A DNA stretch of 53,563 nucleotides from positions 1 to 53,563 of the IMG/VR virus record IMGVR_UViG_3300006128_000015. One strand, written 5' to 3'. Position numbers and translations under genes: made by a program. Below the pieces are notes generated by a model that was given only the letters and a program-made list of their open reading frames with translations, was not told the DNA's origin and searched no databases. Positions 7,862 to 18,600 of this stretch are shown piece after piece (the stretch's first letter is position 1; each line of letters starts with the position of its first letter). This stretch comes from a virus.

Positions 7862-8266
7862 ATGGGGACCGAACCTACCGTAGATGAGCTGGTCCTCGCC
7901 TACCGCAACCTCAGGGATGCCAAGTACGCGAGTGAGAACAAACATAAGGAGGAAATGAAGGAGTATAACGCACAGCTTGATGCTATCTCGGCGCGCCTAC
8001 TAGAGATTTGTAACGCTCAGAATGTGGACGGTCTTCGGGCTTCCACAGGAACGGTCAGCCGACGCATAGTGACTAAGTATTGGACTAGCGACTGGTCGTC
8101 TATGTACGACTTTATCAAGGACCATAATGCTTTTTATCTTCTGGAGCAGCGCCTTAGCAACGGCAATATGAAGCAGTTCCTAGAAGATAACCCGGATGCC
8201 ATGCCCGTCGGCCTCAATGCCGATACTAAGTATACTATCCAAGTTCGTAAACCAACCAGCAAGTAA
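7862..8266 (+). CDS. conserved phage protein of unknown function (134 aa)
   Basis: The frame reaches back to 7805, but the ATG at 7862 sits behind AAGGAGCAAAC and downstream of the promoter, so it is the likely start. The N-terminal half is a long charged helix (YRNLRDAKYASENKHKEEMK). It is followed by NVDGLRASTGTVSRR, a W-x-S-DW segment, a region that looks like FYLLEQRLSN, and a C-terminal beta strand ending V-RKPT. I recognise this plan from phage early regions beside single-strand-binding proteins, but no function is known to me. Confidence 0.75.
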   Translation: MGTEPTVDELVLAYRNLRDAKYASENKHKEEMKEYNAQLDAISARLLEICNAQNVDGLRASTGTVSRRIVTKYWTSDWSSMYDFIKDHNAFYLLEQRLSNGNMKQFLEDNPDAMPVGLNADTKYTIQVRKPTSK

Positions 8267-8276
8267 GGAGCAGACT

Positions 8277-8441
8277 ATGTACGGAGAAGTAGAAGATGGG
8301 TGGGACCCCGTAGGTGCACGAGAGGTTGCGCTGGGGCTGGCATGTGATGTGCTAGCGCCGTGTATGGTTAACCCGGCGGCAGCCGAGATCGTTGAGTTTG
8401 CAGAAGCATTTTATCAGTTCCTCAAAGGAGAAAAGAAGTGA
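8277..8441 (+). CDS. small acidic hypothetical protein (54 aa)
   Basis: The start is the ATG at 8277 behind AAGGAGCAGACT; the longer in-frame extension upstream lies inside the previous gene. The protein is acidic and probably helical (AAAEIVEFAEAFYQFLKG), ending in KK. Its TGA overlaps the GTG start of the next gene at 8438 (GTGA). No family is recognised. The position just before the candidate ssDNA-binding protein suggests a replication-stage accessory role. Confidence 0.65.
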   Translation: MYGEVEDGWDPVGAREVALGLACDVLAPCMVNPAAAEIVEFAEAFYQFLKGEKK

Positions 8442-9337
8442 GCACTAACCTGTCCATCTTTAAGAACCCTAACGCCGTTGTCGCGGCTTCGGGCCGCACG
8501 TCCGCACTTGCCCAACAGATTGCCTCTGGTTCGGGTGGTATCCGCCGCATCACGACCGCCACGGGCGGCACGTTCAAGCGCATCGTGAATGGCGAACAGA
8601 TTGGTAAGGCTATCCGTGGCGAGTTCAACGCCATCATTGTGCACCAGATGCCCAAGGTCAGCCGCGAGTTTTACGCGAGCGAGTACGACGCGGATGCCAA
8701 ACCCACACTGCCTGATTGCTGGTCCAACCTAGGTGATCGCCCGGAAAGCAAGGCGGCAAACCCACAGGCAGCCAACTGCACTATGTGCCCGAAGAATGTG
8801 GACGGCTCGGGTGCTAAGGGCAAGGGGCGTGCCTGTCGGTTTAACCGCCGTATCGCTCTCCTGCTTGAGGGGGATGATACGGGCGAGGTCTATCAGCTCA
8901 AAATCCCGGCCAAGTCTTTGTTCGGTAAGGGGGAAGGAAACACCCATCCGTATGAGAGCTATGGCCGTTTTCTCGTGGCGAACGGTTCGGCACCTGATCT
9001 AGTGGTTACCACTATTGCTTATAGCCTCGAAGCAGATACCATGGAGCTTAACTTCACGGCGGCGCGACCCATTACGGACGAGGAATGGGAACTTGTACAG
9101 GCGGCGCAGGCTGACCCCGACACACAGCGGTATGTGTCTCTTACTGTGGCAGAAGCCGACGGGGTATCACGTAAGCCTAGTCCGGCCAAGGTGATTGCCG
9201 CCCCTGTGGAACCCGCTGATGAGGACGACGAGGTGCACGAGCCCAAGGCCGCCAAGCGCGCCCCGAAGGCGGAAGAAGCCCCCAAGCCTAAGGGTGATCT
9301 TGCAGCCATCGTTAATGCTTGGGCTGAGGACGACTAA
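8438..9337 (+). CDS. putative single-stranded DNA-binding protein with zinc motif
   Basis: The 299-residue protein has four cysteines, C94, C114, C117 and C133 (CTMCPKN, then KGKGRACRFNRR), suggesting a zinc site. A beta-rich middle follows (VYQLKIPAKSLFG). A long Ala/Pro/Lys linker leads to an acidic tip, AIVNAWAEDD. An acidic C-terminal tail is typical of phage SSBs (T7 gp2.5, T4 gp32) that bind polymerase and helicase. SSB is therefore the best guess from architecture and context, not a proven homology. It starts at GTG in a GTGA overlap. Confidence 0.65.
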   Translation: MSTNLSIFKNPNAVVAASGRTSALAQQIASGSGGIRRITTATGGTFKRIVNGEQIGKAIRGEFNAIIVHQMPKVSREFYASEYDADAKPTLPDCWSNLGDRPESKAANPQAANCTMCPKNVDGSGAKGKGRACRFNRRIALLLEGDDTGEVYQLKIPAKSLFGKGEGNTHPYESYGRFLVANGSAPDLVVTTIAYSLEADTMELNFTAARPITDEEWELVQAAQADPDTQRYVSLTVAEADGVSRKPSPAKVIAAPVEPADEDDEVHEPKAAKRAPKAEEAPKPKGDLAAIVNAWAEDD

Positions 9338-9567
9338 TGAGCCACGGATACAGCCTGCGGCTCCAAGCTCTGAATGGGAAGGCGGACCAACGTAAACTTG
9401 GTGTCCGCCTAGGGAAGGCGTGTATTGAACACAGCGTTCCTGTTTCGGTGGTCGCGCAGCGCATGGGTGTGTCTCGTACTACGGTGTATAATTGGTTCTG
9501 CGGGGTTACGACCCCGCAGGACTCCCTCACTGTAGTTATTGAGTCGTATATATCCAACCTGCAGTGA
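9337..9567 (+). CDS. small helix-turn-helix protein (76 aa)
   Basis: Residues about 35-56 (VSVVAQRMGVSRTTVYNWF) form a clear helix-turn-helix of Cro/XRE type, preceded by a helix (KLGVRLGKACIEH). It is the only obvious DNA-binding regulator of this type in the window and could be the factor acting at one of the repeat families, although nothing links them directly. The ATG overlaps the upstream TAA (TAATGA). Confidence 0.75.
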   Translation: MSHGYSLRLQALNGKADQRKLGVRLGKACIEHSVPVSVVAQRMGVSRTTVYNWFCGVTTPQDSLTVVIESYISNLQ

Positions 9568-9629
9568 GGCATACGGCCTCGATTTATAAACCACACACTG
9601 CGGGGGGTAGCTTCCGCTAATGGGTAGCC

Positions 9630-12449
9630 ATGTCTGATTTCGACCTTCTATCTGCCGTTCAGCCCACAGGTGGTTGGTATGCTGTTGTGGGCATAAAGGA
9701 CGGCGCAGGCGTTAAACAAACTTTCGTAGAGACACGGGAGGAAGTCGAAGAGGTAGCCGGGCGGCTCCTAGAAAACCAATATAATGTGTTTTTCGGTGTA
9801 GCTAAATACGCAACTAATAGGGGGCGCAAGCAGGACAACGTCCAAGCACTTCAGGCATTGTGGGTAGACCTCGACTGTGGGGCTGGCAAACCCTACGCAG
9901 ACCAGAACGAAGCGATGGCCGCACTCAAGGAGTTCTGCGGAACCATCGGGTTGCCTAAGCCTATCATCGTTAACTCGGGGCGCGGGCTACACGTATACTG
10001 GTCGCTAGAGGAAGCGGTATCTCGGGCGGAGTGGGAGCCCGTCGCGGCGCGGCTTAAGGAGCTGTGTGATATACACAGTCTCCACGCTGACCCCAGCTGC
10101 TTCGAAGCGGCGCGCGTCCTACGCTTGCCGGGCACCTACAACTTTAAAGGTGACGAACCGCTTGGAGTCTCGGTAGTCGTCGAGAGCAAGAAGCGCACGA
10201 AACTAGAGGACCTGAAGTCACTTCTAGGCGTCAAGGAAAAGCCGATAGCGCACGACTTTGCGCGGCGCGAACTCAGTCCTCTGGCGCAACAGCTGCAAGC
10301 CAGCATCCAGTCCAGTTTTAGCAAGATTATGCGTCGGGGTGAGAAAGGATGCGCCCAACTTAATGCCTGCTATGCCGAGCGTGCGGAGCTGTCTGAGCCG
10401 CGTTGGTTCGACGCCCTGTCTGTTGCTAAGTTCTGTAAGGATAGGGATGTAGCTATCCACAAACTATCCGCAGACTATCCGGGTTACGACCCGGCGGAGG
10501 TAGACCGCAAGGTTCAGCATATCTTGGGGCCCCACACCTGCGCAGCATTCGACAAGAACAACCCGGGTCTATGTGATGAATGCCCTCACAAGGGTAAGTT
10601 CCGGTCCCCTATCGCCCTTGGCCGCGAGGTCGAAGCAGCGAGCGAGGAAGATAATAACGTATCTGTTTCTGGCGACAACGGGGAGCTTCTTGGCGAATAC
10701 CGTATACCTGAGTATCCCTTCCCGTACTTCCGGGGTAAGGGGGGCGGCATCTGGAAGAAGGGTACCGGGGAAGAAGCTGAGGACTTTCTTGTCTACGAGC
10801 ATGATCTGTATCTCGTTAAGCGCATGGAAGACCCCAACCTTGGCGCAGTAGTATTGATGCGCCTCCACCTCCCTTGCGACGGTGTTAAGGAAGTAGTTGT
10901 ACCCAGCGCTAAAATAAACGACGGCACCGAGCTACGGGGTATACTTGGGTTTCTGGACGTTGTAGCCACCAAGAAGCAGTTTGATCTGCTTGTAGACTTC
11001 ATAATTCGGTCTTTGAAGACATTGCAACATAAAAGGAGCGCAGAGCAAATGAGAAATCAGTTTGGGTGGGCCGACGGCGATAGCCGTTTTATTATCGGTG
11101 ACCGCGAGATTAGTGCAGATGGTACGCGAGCAAGTCCTCCGTCGTCAGTAACTTCTGCTATTGCACCTCATATGCAGACCGTGGGTACCTTCGAGAAGTG
11201 GAAGGAGGTGTTTGATATGTACGGCCTCCCGGGGCTTGAGGCTAACGCCTTCGCCGCCGCTACGGCTTTCGGTGCGCCGCTACTTAAGTTCTCCGGGCAG
11301 AAGGGCGCGATCATCAACCTGATCCACCCCAACTCGGGCACAGGTAAGACAACCATCCTGCACATGTGCAACTCGGTGTGGGGTAACCCAGACGCACTCT
11401 GCGCCAAGAAGGACGACACCTTTAACTCGAAGGTCCACAAGCTCGGTGTGCTGCGTAACTTGCCCGTCTGCTTTGATGAGATGTCTAACACAGAAGGCAA
11501 GCAGTTGTCTGAGCTGGCGTACCTTATCACACAGGGCATCGGTAAGGACCGAATGAAGGCGTCCTCTAACGAGCTGCGCGTCAACAACACCACGTGGCAG
11601 ACTATCGCACTGTGCTCGTCTAACCACTCGTTCTATGAAAAGCTGGAGGACCTGAAGGACTCACCGCAGGGTGAGATGATGCGTATCATTGAGCTGTACC
11701 TAGACTACTCCGACGCTATCGAGACCGGTGTAGCCAAGCACATGTTCGATCATCAGTTGAAGGAAAACTACGGCCACGCTGGCGACATCTATGCCCGGTT
11801 CTTGGTTGAGAACCACGAAGAGGTTAAAACTACCTATCTCAATATGCAGGGGATCATCGACCGGCGGCTTAATCTCACCCAGCGTGAGCGGTTCTGGTCT
11901 GCGACTGCAGCAGCTAACTTGACTGGCATCCACATCGCTATCCGCCTCGGGCTGTGCAAGTGGGACCTCGAACGTATTTACAAGTGGGTGTGCAAGCAAA
12001 TCCTCGAACTCAGGACTACCACTCTCCCGCCATTGGACGGGGCCCAGCAAATCCTTGCTGAGTTCATTTTGCGCCACATCGACAACACGCTAGTGATTAA
12101 CGACGAAGTAGACCTTCGCTCGGGTATGCGGTCTTTCGCGCTGTTGGAGCCGCGCCGCGACCTTAAGATCAGGTTTGAGCCGGACACTCAGAAGGTGTTT
12201 ATCCTAGCAAGCGCATTCAGGCGCGAGTGCCAGCTTCGTAACGCCAGCTATCGTGAGACGACGAAGGAGCTGAAAAACAAGGGCTTGCTATTCCCCAAGA
12301 GCGAAAACAAGCGGCTATCCAAGGGGACCAAGATCGGCACGCCTACGGTAGCTACGCTGGTGTTTGACGCTTCCCACAGCGAGTTTATCGACATCACTGA
12401 GCTTGTTGCCAACGAGAGAGAACCCGTCGATGAGAGTGTCGGGGATTAA
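9630..12449 (+). CDS. primase-helicase (AEP-type primase plus DUF927-like ATPase)
   Basis: The 939-residue replication protein has an N-terminal prim-pol domain: WVDLDCG (D80, D82), SGRGLHVYW (116-124), HADPSCFEAARVLRLPGTYN. A Cys-rich segment follows around residues 300-330 (HTCAAF, then LCDECPHKG), possibly a zinc finger. The C-terminal half is a DUF927-like helicase with Walker A NSGTGKTT (568-575) and Walker B CFDEM (D616, E617). It probably primes and unwinds in one polypeptide. It lies 62 bases after the HTH gene, and a G-rich stretch precedes the ATG. Confidence 0.9.
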   Translation: MSDFDLLSAVQPTGGWYAVVGIKDGAGVKQTFVETREEVEEVAGRLLENQYNVFFGVAKYATNRGRKQDNVQALQALWVDLDCGAGKPYADQNEAMAALKEFCGTIGLPKPIIVNSGRGLHVYWSLEEAVSRAEWEPVAARLKELCDIHSLHADPSCFEAARVLRLPGTYNFKGDEPLGVSVVVESKKRTKLEDLKSLLGVKEKPIAHDFARRELSPLAQQLQASIQSSFSKIMRRGEKGCAQLNACYAERAELSEPRWFDALSVAKFCKDRDVAIHKLSADYPGYDPAEVDRKVQHILGPHTCAAFDKNNPGLCDECPHKGKFRSPIALGREVEAASEEDNNVSVSGDNGELLGEYRIPEYPFPYFRGKGGGIWKKGTGEEAEDFLVYEHDLYLVKRMEDPNLGAVVLMRLHLPCDGVKEVVVPSAKINDGTELRGILGFLDVVATKKQFDLLVDFIIRSLKTLQHKRSAEQMRNQFGWADGDSRFIIGDREISADGTRASPPSSVTSAIAPHMQTVGTFEKWKEVFDMYGLPGLEANAFAAATAFGAPLLKFSGQKGAIINLIHPNSGTGKTTILHMCNSVWGNPDALCAKKDDTFNSKVHKLGVLRNLPVCFDEMSNTEGKQLSELAYLITQGIGKDRMKASSNELRVNNTTWQTIALCSSNHSFYEKLEDLKDSPQGEMMRIIELYLDYSDAIETGVAKHMFDHQLKENYGHAGDIYARFLVENHEEVKTTYLNMQGIIDRRLNLTQRERFWSATAAANLTGIHIAIRLGLCKWDLERIYKWVCKQILELRTTTLPPLDGAQQILAEFILRHIDNTLVINDEVDLRSGMRSFALLEPRRDLKIRFEPDTQKVFILASAFRRECQLRNASYRETTKELKNKGLLFPKSENKRLSKGTKIGTPTVATLVFDASHSEFIDITELVANEREPVDESVGD

Positions 12450-12624
12450 TTACGAAGTAAACTGGCGTAAGTTCAAGCGGGGGGCGTCTATGTTCTTCCC
12501 CTGCTTGGACGCGCAGACCGCCAAGCGCGAAGTGCTGGCCGTCACCAGACGCCTACGAATAAAGACAGTCAGTAAAGCAGTTATTGTTGACGGTATCAGG
12601 GGTTTACGAATCTGGAGAGTGTGA
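12430..12624 (+). CDS. conserved small basic phage protein (64 aa)
   Basis: The ATG at 12430 (inside the primase-helicase 3' end) gives MRVSGINYEVNWRKF; a longer extension upstream would overlap too far. The middle reads MFFPCLDAQTAKREV and the end is KAVIVDGIRGLRIWRV. I recognise this plan from many tailed phages, where it accompanies the replication genes, but its function is unknown. It is the last gene before the terminator at 12666. Confidence 0.75.
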   Translation: MRVSGINYEVNWRKFKRGASMFFPCLDAQTAKREVLAVTRRLRIKTVSKAVIVDGIRGLRIWRV

Positions 12625-12665
12625 TATTACGGGGTTGGAAGTTTGCTCCTTCCCTCCCAACTTGG

Positions 12666-12695
12666 CCCCCGGTGTTAGCGCACCGGGGGTTTTTT
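12666..12695 (+). terminator. Rho-independent terminator of the left operon
   Basis: A 9-bp GC-rich stem (CCCCCGGTG / CACCGGGGG) with loop TTAGCG is followed by six T. It lies between the convergent left operon and the minus-strand structural genes. The minus strand has no T run after the hairpin, so it looks unidirectional. Confidence 0.9.
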
Positions 12696-15600
12696 ATTGT
12701 TCATCATACTCAGCGCGTACGTCGTAGTATCGCTTGTTGAACCGGCTGAAAATACGTTCTTCCCGGTCGCTAAACATTTTGGCTCGTTCTTTGCGAACCT
12801 GCGGGTCTTTCACTGCTTTAAGCATTTGCGCGCGGGCCCGGCTGAGTTCTGTCAGCTGTGTGCTAGCCATTTGGTAGGCCCCCAACACACGGGGGTCAGT
12901 CTCGAATGGGTACTTCTCTTTAGATTCCCGGAAGGCCAACGGTTCCTCTTTGCGTTGGTTGAGTAGTGCCTCGAAGCTAGGTACCCCCTCGGCGGTGTTT
13001 TTGTAGTAAGCAGCCATGGGGGCATATTCAGCACCTTGGCCAATGAACCCCTTAACCAAAGGCAGGCGTTCGGCTAGGGTCTTAGTGTCTTTATCTTTGC
13101 CGCTAGCAAAGTCGTCTATCTGCTTAGCGAACTGAAATGCACCGCCGCCATAACTCTCGATGAGGTGCTTGTAGCTCTCAGGGTGCAAATCAACCAGACC
13201 CGGCACACTGCCAGAACCGAAGGTTAGGTCGTTTACCTTACCCGCCAGCTCTTTATAGAACTCCGGTGTCCCTTCACGCCCCGATGCCGACGCAGCCTTA
13301 GTCTCCTTGTACTGATCCTTATAGATAGGCGAGTCAAAGAAATTACGGTTAGCCGCCAGCTGCGCGAAAGGTGCCACTAACGTAGGGGTGAGAGATGCGG
13401 CAATCTGGGTCCCCGTTTTACCGCGCGGCAGAGGGACCGGCGACAACAGTTCGCCCCATCCCCTAGCAACATCGGTAAGCGCAGCGCCCATATGGATAGC
13501 ACCATGTATGTGATTGGTCGCGCCATAGCCATACTCAGCCATTTTCTCACCCAGATAAAGGTAGGGTGTCGTGATGAAGGCCGCTGGCACCTTGATATAC
13601 TGGTCCGACTTATGGCCGTACCGGAGTATATAACTGTATAGTTTATCGTGGTCGGGAACATCCATCCAGTTAGGACGACCATCTTTATCATCGTCGTCAC
13701 TACCCATAGCAATATTCCACGCAGCAAGCATAGCACCCAGTGCTATCTGCGAGGCCATCAACTTCCTACCAATAGGGCTCAGTGGCATCTTTGCTGCGAT
13801 GCGTAGGGTATTAACCTTGGCGGTGGCAAACCAGTACAAGGCACCAAGCATCGGCCCCCGCTCGCCCATACGGCTAGTGTTGATATAGGAGTTGGCAGCC
13901 ATGTAGGCCGCTTCTTTCTCACTCATGCCGGTATCAAGTGCGGCCTTATATGCCGCCAGACGCACGCGAAGCTCGCCCATACGCACGAAGTTCTCTACGG
14001 CACCGAGGACAATCTTGGCCCGGTCTTTGCCAATAGCGAGCATATCACCTTGGTCACGCTTGGACATACCCTCCAGAAACTTCTGGTAGTGCTCGGCGGT
14101 ATCCTCAGCGGTGCGGAATGCTGTGTGGCTTGATGCACCGCCACTATCCAGCATTTGGTCAATAAGAAGCATAGTATGCGCTTGCGTGTCGGACTTCGGC
14201 TCGCGCTTCCAGATATGGTTCCACAGCGCGCCAGTAAGGTCTTTACCCGGGCCCCACATGGGGTTTAGGTTCTTGCCTACCTCTTTAGCATACTCCGTAT
14301 TACCAAAGGCAGGGCTGCTCTTGTCACCCACGGCCAGCTTGGCGTTCTTTAGTGCTTCGTCGGTGTCACGAATAATCATACGATCCAAGAACAGCGGACT
14401 GCGCTGGACGTTCAAAGACCGGAATACCGCGCCCCACTTGTTGACGACCCCCATAAACTTACCCAAGTCTTGGGGGCTTAGGTTCTCGAACATGCGCTTA
14501 AGCTGCGCACCCGCCTCGGTAGGCTGGAAGTCTAGGTAATGTGTGTTGCCATTGCGCTTAACGACGAGGTAGTCATCTGCTTCCTTGCGCATGTTAGACC
14601 GGATAGGGATACCGTCAGGATACTCTACACGCTCGCTGGGAATAACCCGCACCTTGGGGTTAGCATCGGTGTATGCTCTGACCACGTCCTTATATAGATC
14701 GGGTTCGGCTAACACATTCTCCAGCAGCTTCTGCCCAACCTCGTTCTTGGCGACACGTTGGGAGAGGGCCTTCGCATCTGCGATAAGGTTGATTGTGGGG
14801 CTGAACGGCATAGAGCCGCGACCCATGGCCTTACCTATAACAGCGGGATTGATACCGAGGTTCTGCCGGAATGTGGCCTCGTCGTGGGGGTTCTGGTCCC
14901 CGGCGGTATACATATCGCCATCTAGGGCGTGCCCCTTCAGCGCCGCATAGTTAGGTTGAGCTTTGCGCAGCTCGTCGGCCTGTTGTTTGGTGAGGAGCCC
15001 AGACTTAACGTACTCGTTCTGCGTGTAGTCGCGTAGAGCGTCATGCAGTTTGGCCGCCTTCTCAAGCGTGGGAGTCATGCCGTATTTATCGTATACCGCA
15101 AGGATACCCTTTGCCTGCGCGTCGGTGAGGCCAGAGCCACTTTCAAGGAACCGCGAGTTGCGCTCACCTACGATCTTATTACGGTCCACGGCACCGCGCG
15201 CCCACAGGTACATGTCTAGATCGGAGAGATTGACTTTCAGCGCCGCGAGCCCTTTAAACAGCGGGTCTACGTAGTCGCGGTCAATCTTAGCGGTCATACC
15301 GTTCTTCTTGTTTTTGACCAGTTCCGCTACAGCGCGCACCGACATATCGAACGGTAGCCGCGTAACACCGTACGCCTTAGCCAGCCAGCGATCCACGCTA
15401 TTAGATGCTTCCAAGTCGAAGACGTTCTTGGTCTTCTCGTCGGTAATGAGTTTCTGCAGCTTGGACTCGTTCTCCGCGATAGCGCCAAGCGTAGCATCCA
15501 CAGAACTGGTGGGCCCCTTCTTGCGTAACTCATCGCGCAGAGCTTGCACTTCTTCATCGTGGGCCCCCGGCCCGGTACCGCGTTCGACAGATGGGCCCGG

Positions 15601-18600
15601 ACGGGCTTCGGTTGCTTCTCCGATCTCGCTTGCGGCGCGGTCTACAACCGACATAATCTTTTCGACATAGTCTATCGCGGGCGCGGCTTCCGCTTCGGCC
15701 TTGGGCCCCTTACCGAAGATGCTCTTAACCGCGTCAACAAACCGCTGTAGCAGCGTGCGCGGCTGAGGCTCAGCCTTTGTAGGTTTCGGTGTAAGCTCGT
15801 CAATAACCTTGCGGAACTCAGGGTTAGTGTAAACCTCCGAGGCAAACTCGTGCGCATCGGTAAACCCGTAGTGGGCCTTCATCTCCTCAGGCGCAAGGAA
15901 CTCGAACAGCTTCCACAGGTGCTGCAGCTCTTTACCGATTGGTGTACTGTTCTCGATATGCCAGCTAGTTAACCCATGCACGATTTCATGCAGTGGGATA
16001 TGATCCAGTGTCATCTGCTGATTGAGGTACACCGTCTTAGTGCGCGGATCGTAGACGCCTTCTAGATTAGGGACGTCTTCTAGGCGTTCGCCCTCCCTGC
16101 GCGCCACAAGCCTGATAGTATCCGAGTCAACTACCAACACGCGCATATCAGGCGCAACAGCCAGAATACGTTGGGCAATCTCCGCAAGCGGGCCACCCCG
16201 GTTGATAATATCCTGCAGTACCGCGTGCGCACTCTGTGTCTCTTGGGCCACCCGAAGCGAGTGCTGCGCCGACTCCGTACGCTCCCCGGTAACCAAGTCC
16301 GTTGCAAGCCTCGGGGCCATAGGAGTTTCGACCCGCAAGGCTGCTTTCTGCATGTCGCGCTCGCGCGCGGTTATCTCACCAGCCTTATATGCAGCATCAA
16401 TCTGCCGCAGTTTCTCTTGGCGCGTGGCAACACGGGCTTGTGCTTCCCTACCCGCTGCGTTGGCAATATCTGACCGAGCGGCATCCAGTGCAGCATTACC
16501 TTGTTCGATAGCCGCTTTGAGCTGCGCCTTTTCTTTGGGGGCCGTGGCGTTCTGGAGTTGCTCGGCCTTGTCGTTGACGTCGGCCTGAAGACTAAGCACC
16601 TTGGTCCAACGGGCTTGCTGTGAGGGAGGCAGTGCATTGAGGTCTTCTTTCGACCCCGGCACGCGCATCATGTTGAGCACTTCACCCACATCTTGGTCGG
16701 ATACGAGGTTGTTATTCCGTAGGGTATTGAGCTGGCTGGTAACTTTTTGCTCATCCTGCATACCCTGAGTAAGCTCAGCAGCACCCTCAACCGGGCGGCC
16801 CATTTGGGTACCCATCATACCCTTGCGGGTTTCGTTCACGCCGCGCGCTACACCGGGGGTAACCTTGGTAATGGGAACAGGGGGGACTTCTTCGGCGGGT
16901 GTAGGGGAAGGAATGACTTCTTCGGGGGGTGCAGCACCAGCACCAGCACCGCCCCCAGCCGGAGTTAGAATAGGGGTTTCCGTAGTGGGCTTAGTAACCG
17001 CAGTCTCTTTTACGGTTTTGCTAGGCGGCGCTTCAGGTGCACCTTCTGTAAGGGCGGCGGCCTTGGCTTCGAGATACTTATTGAACGTACCAGCCCACTT
17101 AGGGTCGCGCGCAAATGCCTCGCTCTCGGGTGTCATCCCGAACTTCTTTAGCGTAGCCTCGATGCTGGCGATTGTTTCGTGTGGGTTTGCAGCTTCAGGC
17201 ACTTTCGCGGGTGCCGCCACGGGCACCCCAGTCGCCTCCGCCCCAGCGGGCTTTTGTGCGGGTATACCCCCCGCCGCAGGTTCTCCCGTGACGCCTAAAG
17301 GATGCCACTCTTCCAGCGGGCCTTCGCGCGGGGGGTATGTACCCGCACCGATACGTTGTTCTAGTTCTCCGCTGGGCCCAAACACGTCATTCAACCCGGC
17401 TGCGCGCCGTTCATGGGTAAGCAGTCCCATGAGCTCATCCTGCGTAAGCGGATCAAGGCCGCGCGCGGCGAGCTCTTTTTGCGTGGTGTGCAGTCGCTCC
17501 AACGGGTCCCCAGTAGTCTGGTCCAATATACGTTGGGCGATAGGTAGGCGGTCTTGCAGCCGCTGGGCCTGTATCAGGGCATCGACCGAAGTTTTTGCGT
17601 TTTCTGAAGCCACTAGCTGGCGCAGCTGGTTAATGTCTACGTGCTGGCCTACAGCCGCATCCCGCTGTTCTTGTGTGATATCCCCACGTTGGAATGCTTG
17701 ATTATACAGCTCAACCATACCTCGGTTGTACTGCACCATTTTACCAAACCGGAGTTTCTCTTCCGGTGTCATGTTCGGATCAAGCCCGTTGGCACTGAGG
17801 GCGCTCGAAAGCATGCCCTCTTGGTTCCCGGTACCTGTAAAGGTTTCCGGGTGTGCGGCTACGGCCTGAAATACATTTTGGCGCGCATTAAACGCATCTG
17901 TAGCCGCAGCCTGTTGAGCGTTTTGTTGGAGGAGTTCGGGAGACACTCCGGGAGCGGGCTCGCCCACTGTCACGCCGGGTTGCGCTTTTGCCTTGGCTTG
18001 TTCGGCCATGTAGTCCGTTACAATGGACTTGCTCTCAAGCCACACCCGCAGGCGTGGGTCTGATACGTTATCTACACCACCTTGCGCAAATTCATTTTGG
18101 GCCTGACGCAGACGCAACTTACTCGCACGGCCAGCCATATCCGATACATAGTCAGCCGCGCCCGATACGTTGCCTTGAGACAGCGAGCTGGTGAGCTTGT
18201 CCGTTGCTTGGTTGATTAAGTTAGTATGCTTTTCGGTGTCGTCGCCCGCAGCCGCCTCTAGGCGCCCCCTAATCATATCCTGACTGAAAGCATCAGAGAG
18301 GTGGCGCTCACCCACACCCGCATTCATCTGCCCCGTCTCAAAAACCGCGCCGAGGTCCGAGAGAGCACTAGCGTACTCTGCAGGAGACGATGCACCCGCC
18401 GTGAATCCGGTTTTGTTGGCCGTAGCGGCCTTGTCGGCGGGTGCTCCCTGCTCCGTCTCCGCGCGGGTATCCCGGGCATTACGTAACCATTCCGCGCCGC
18501 CGTGGAGAAGGGCGCCACCACCAGAAGTAACGCCGCCCAGAATAGCACCGGATAGGGCCGACTCTGGTACACCCTGCCAAACAGAGCGTGTAGGGTCGTA

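Noticed and set aside
12666-12695. Bidirectional terminator
   Set aside because: The minus strand lacks a T run after the hairpin, so only the plus-strand terminator is supported.
16823-17701. Plus-strand frame of 292 codons inside the giant protein gene
   Set aside because: Ala/Val/Pro/Ser-rich antisense shadow of a GC-rich gene; no ribosome site or motif.
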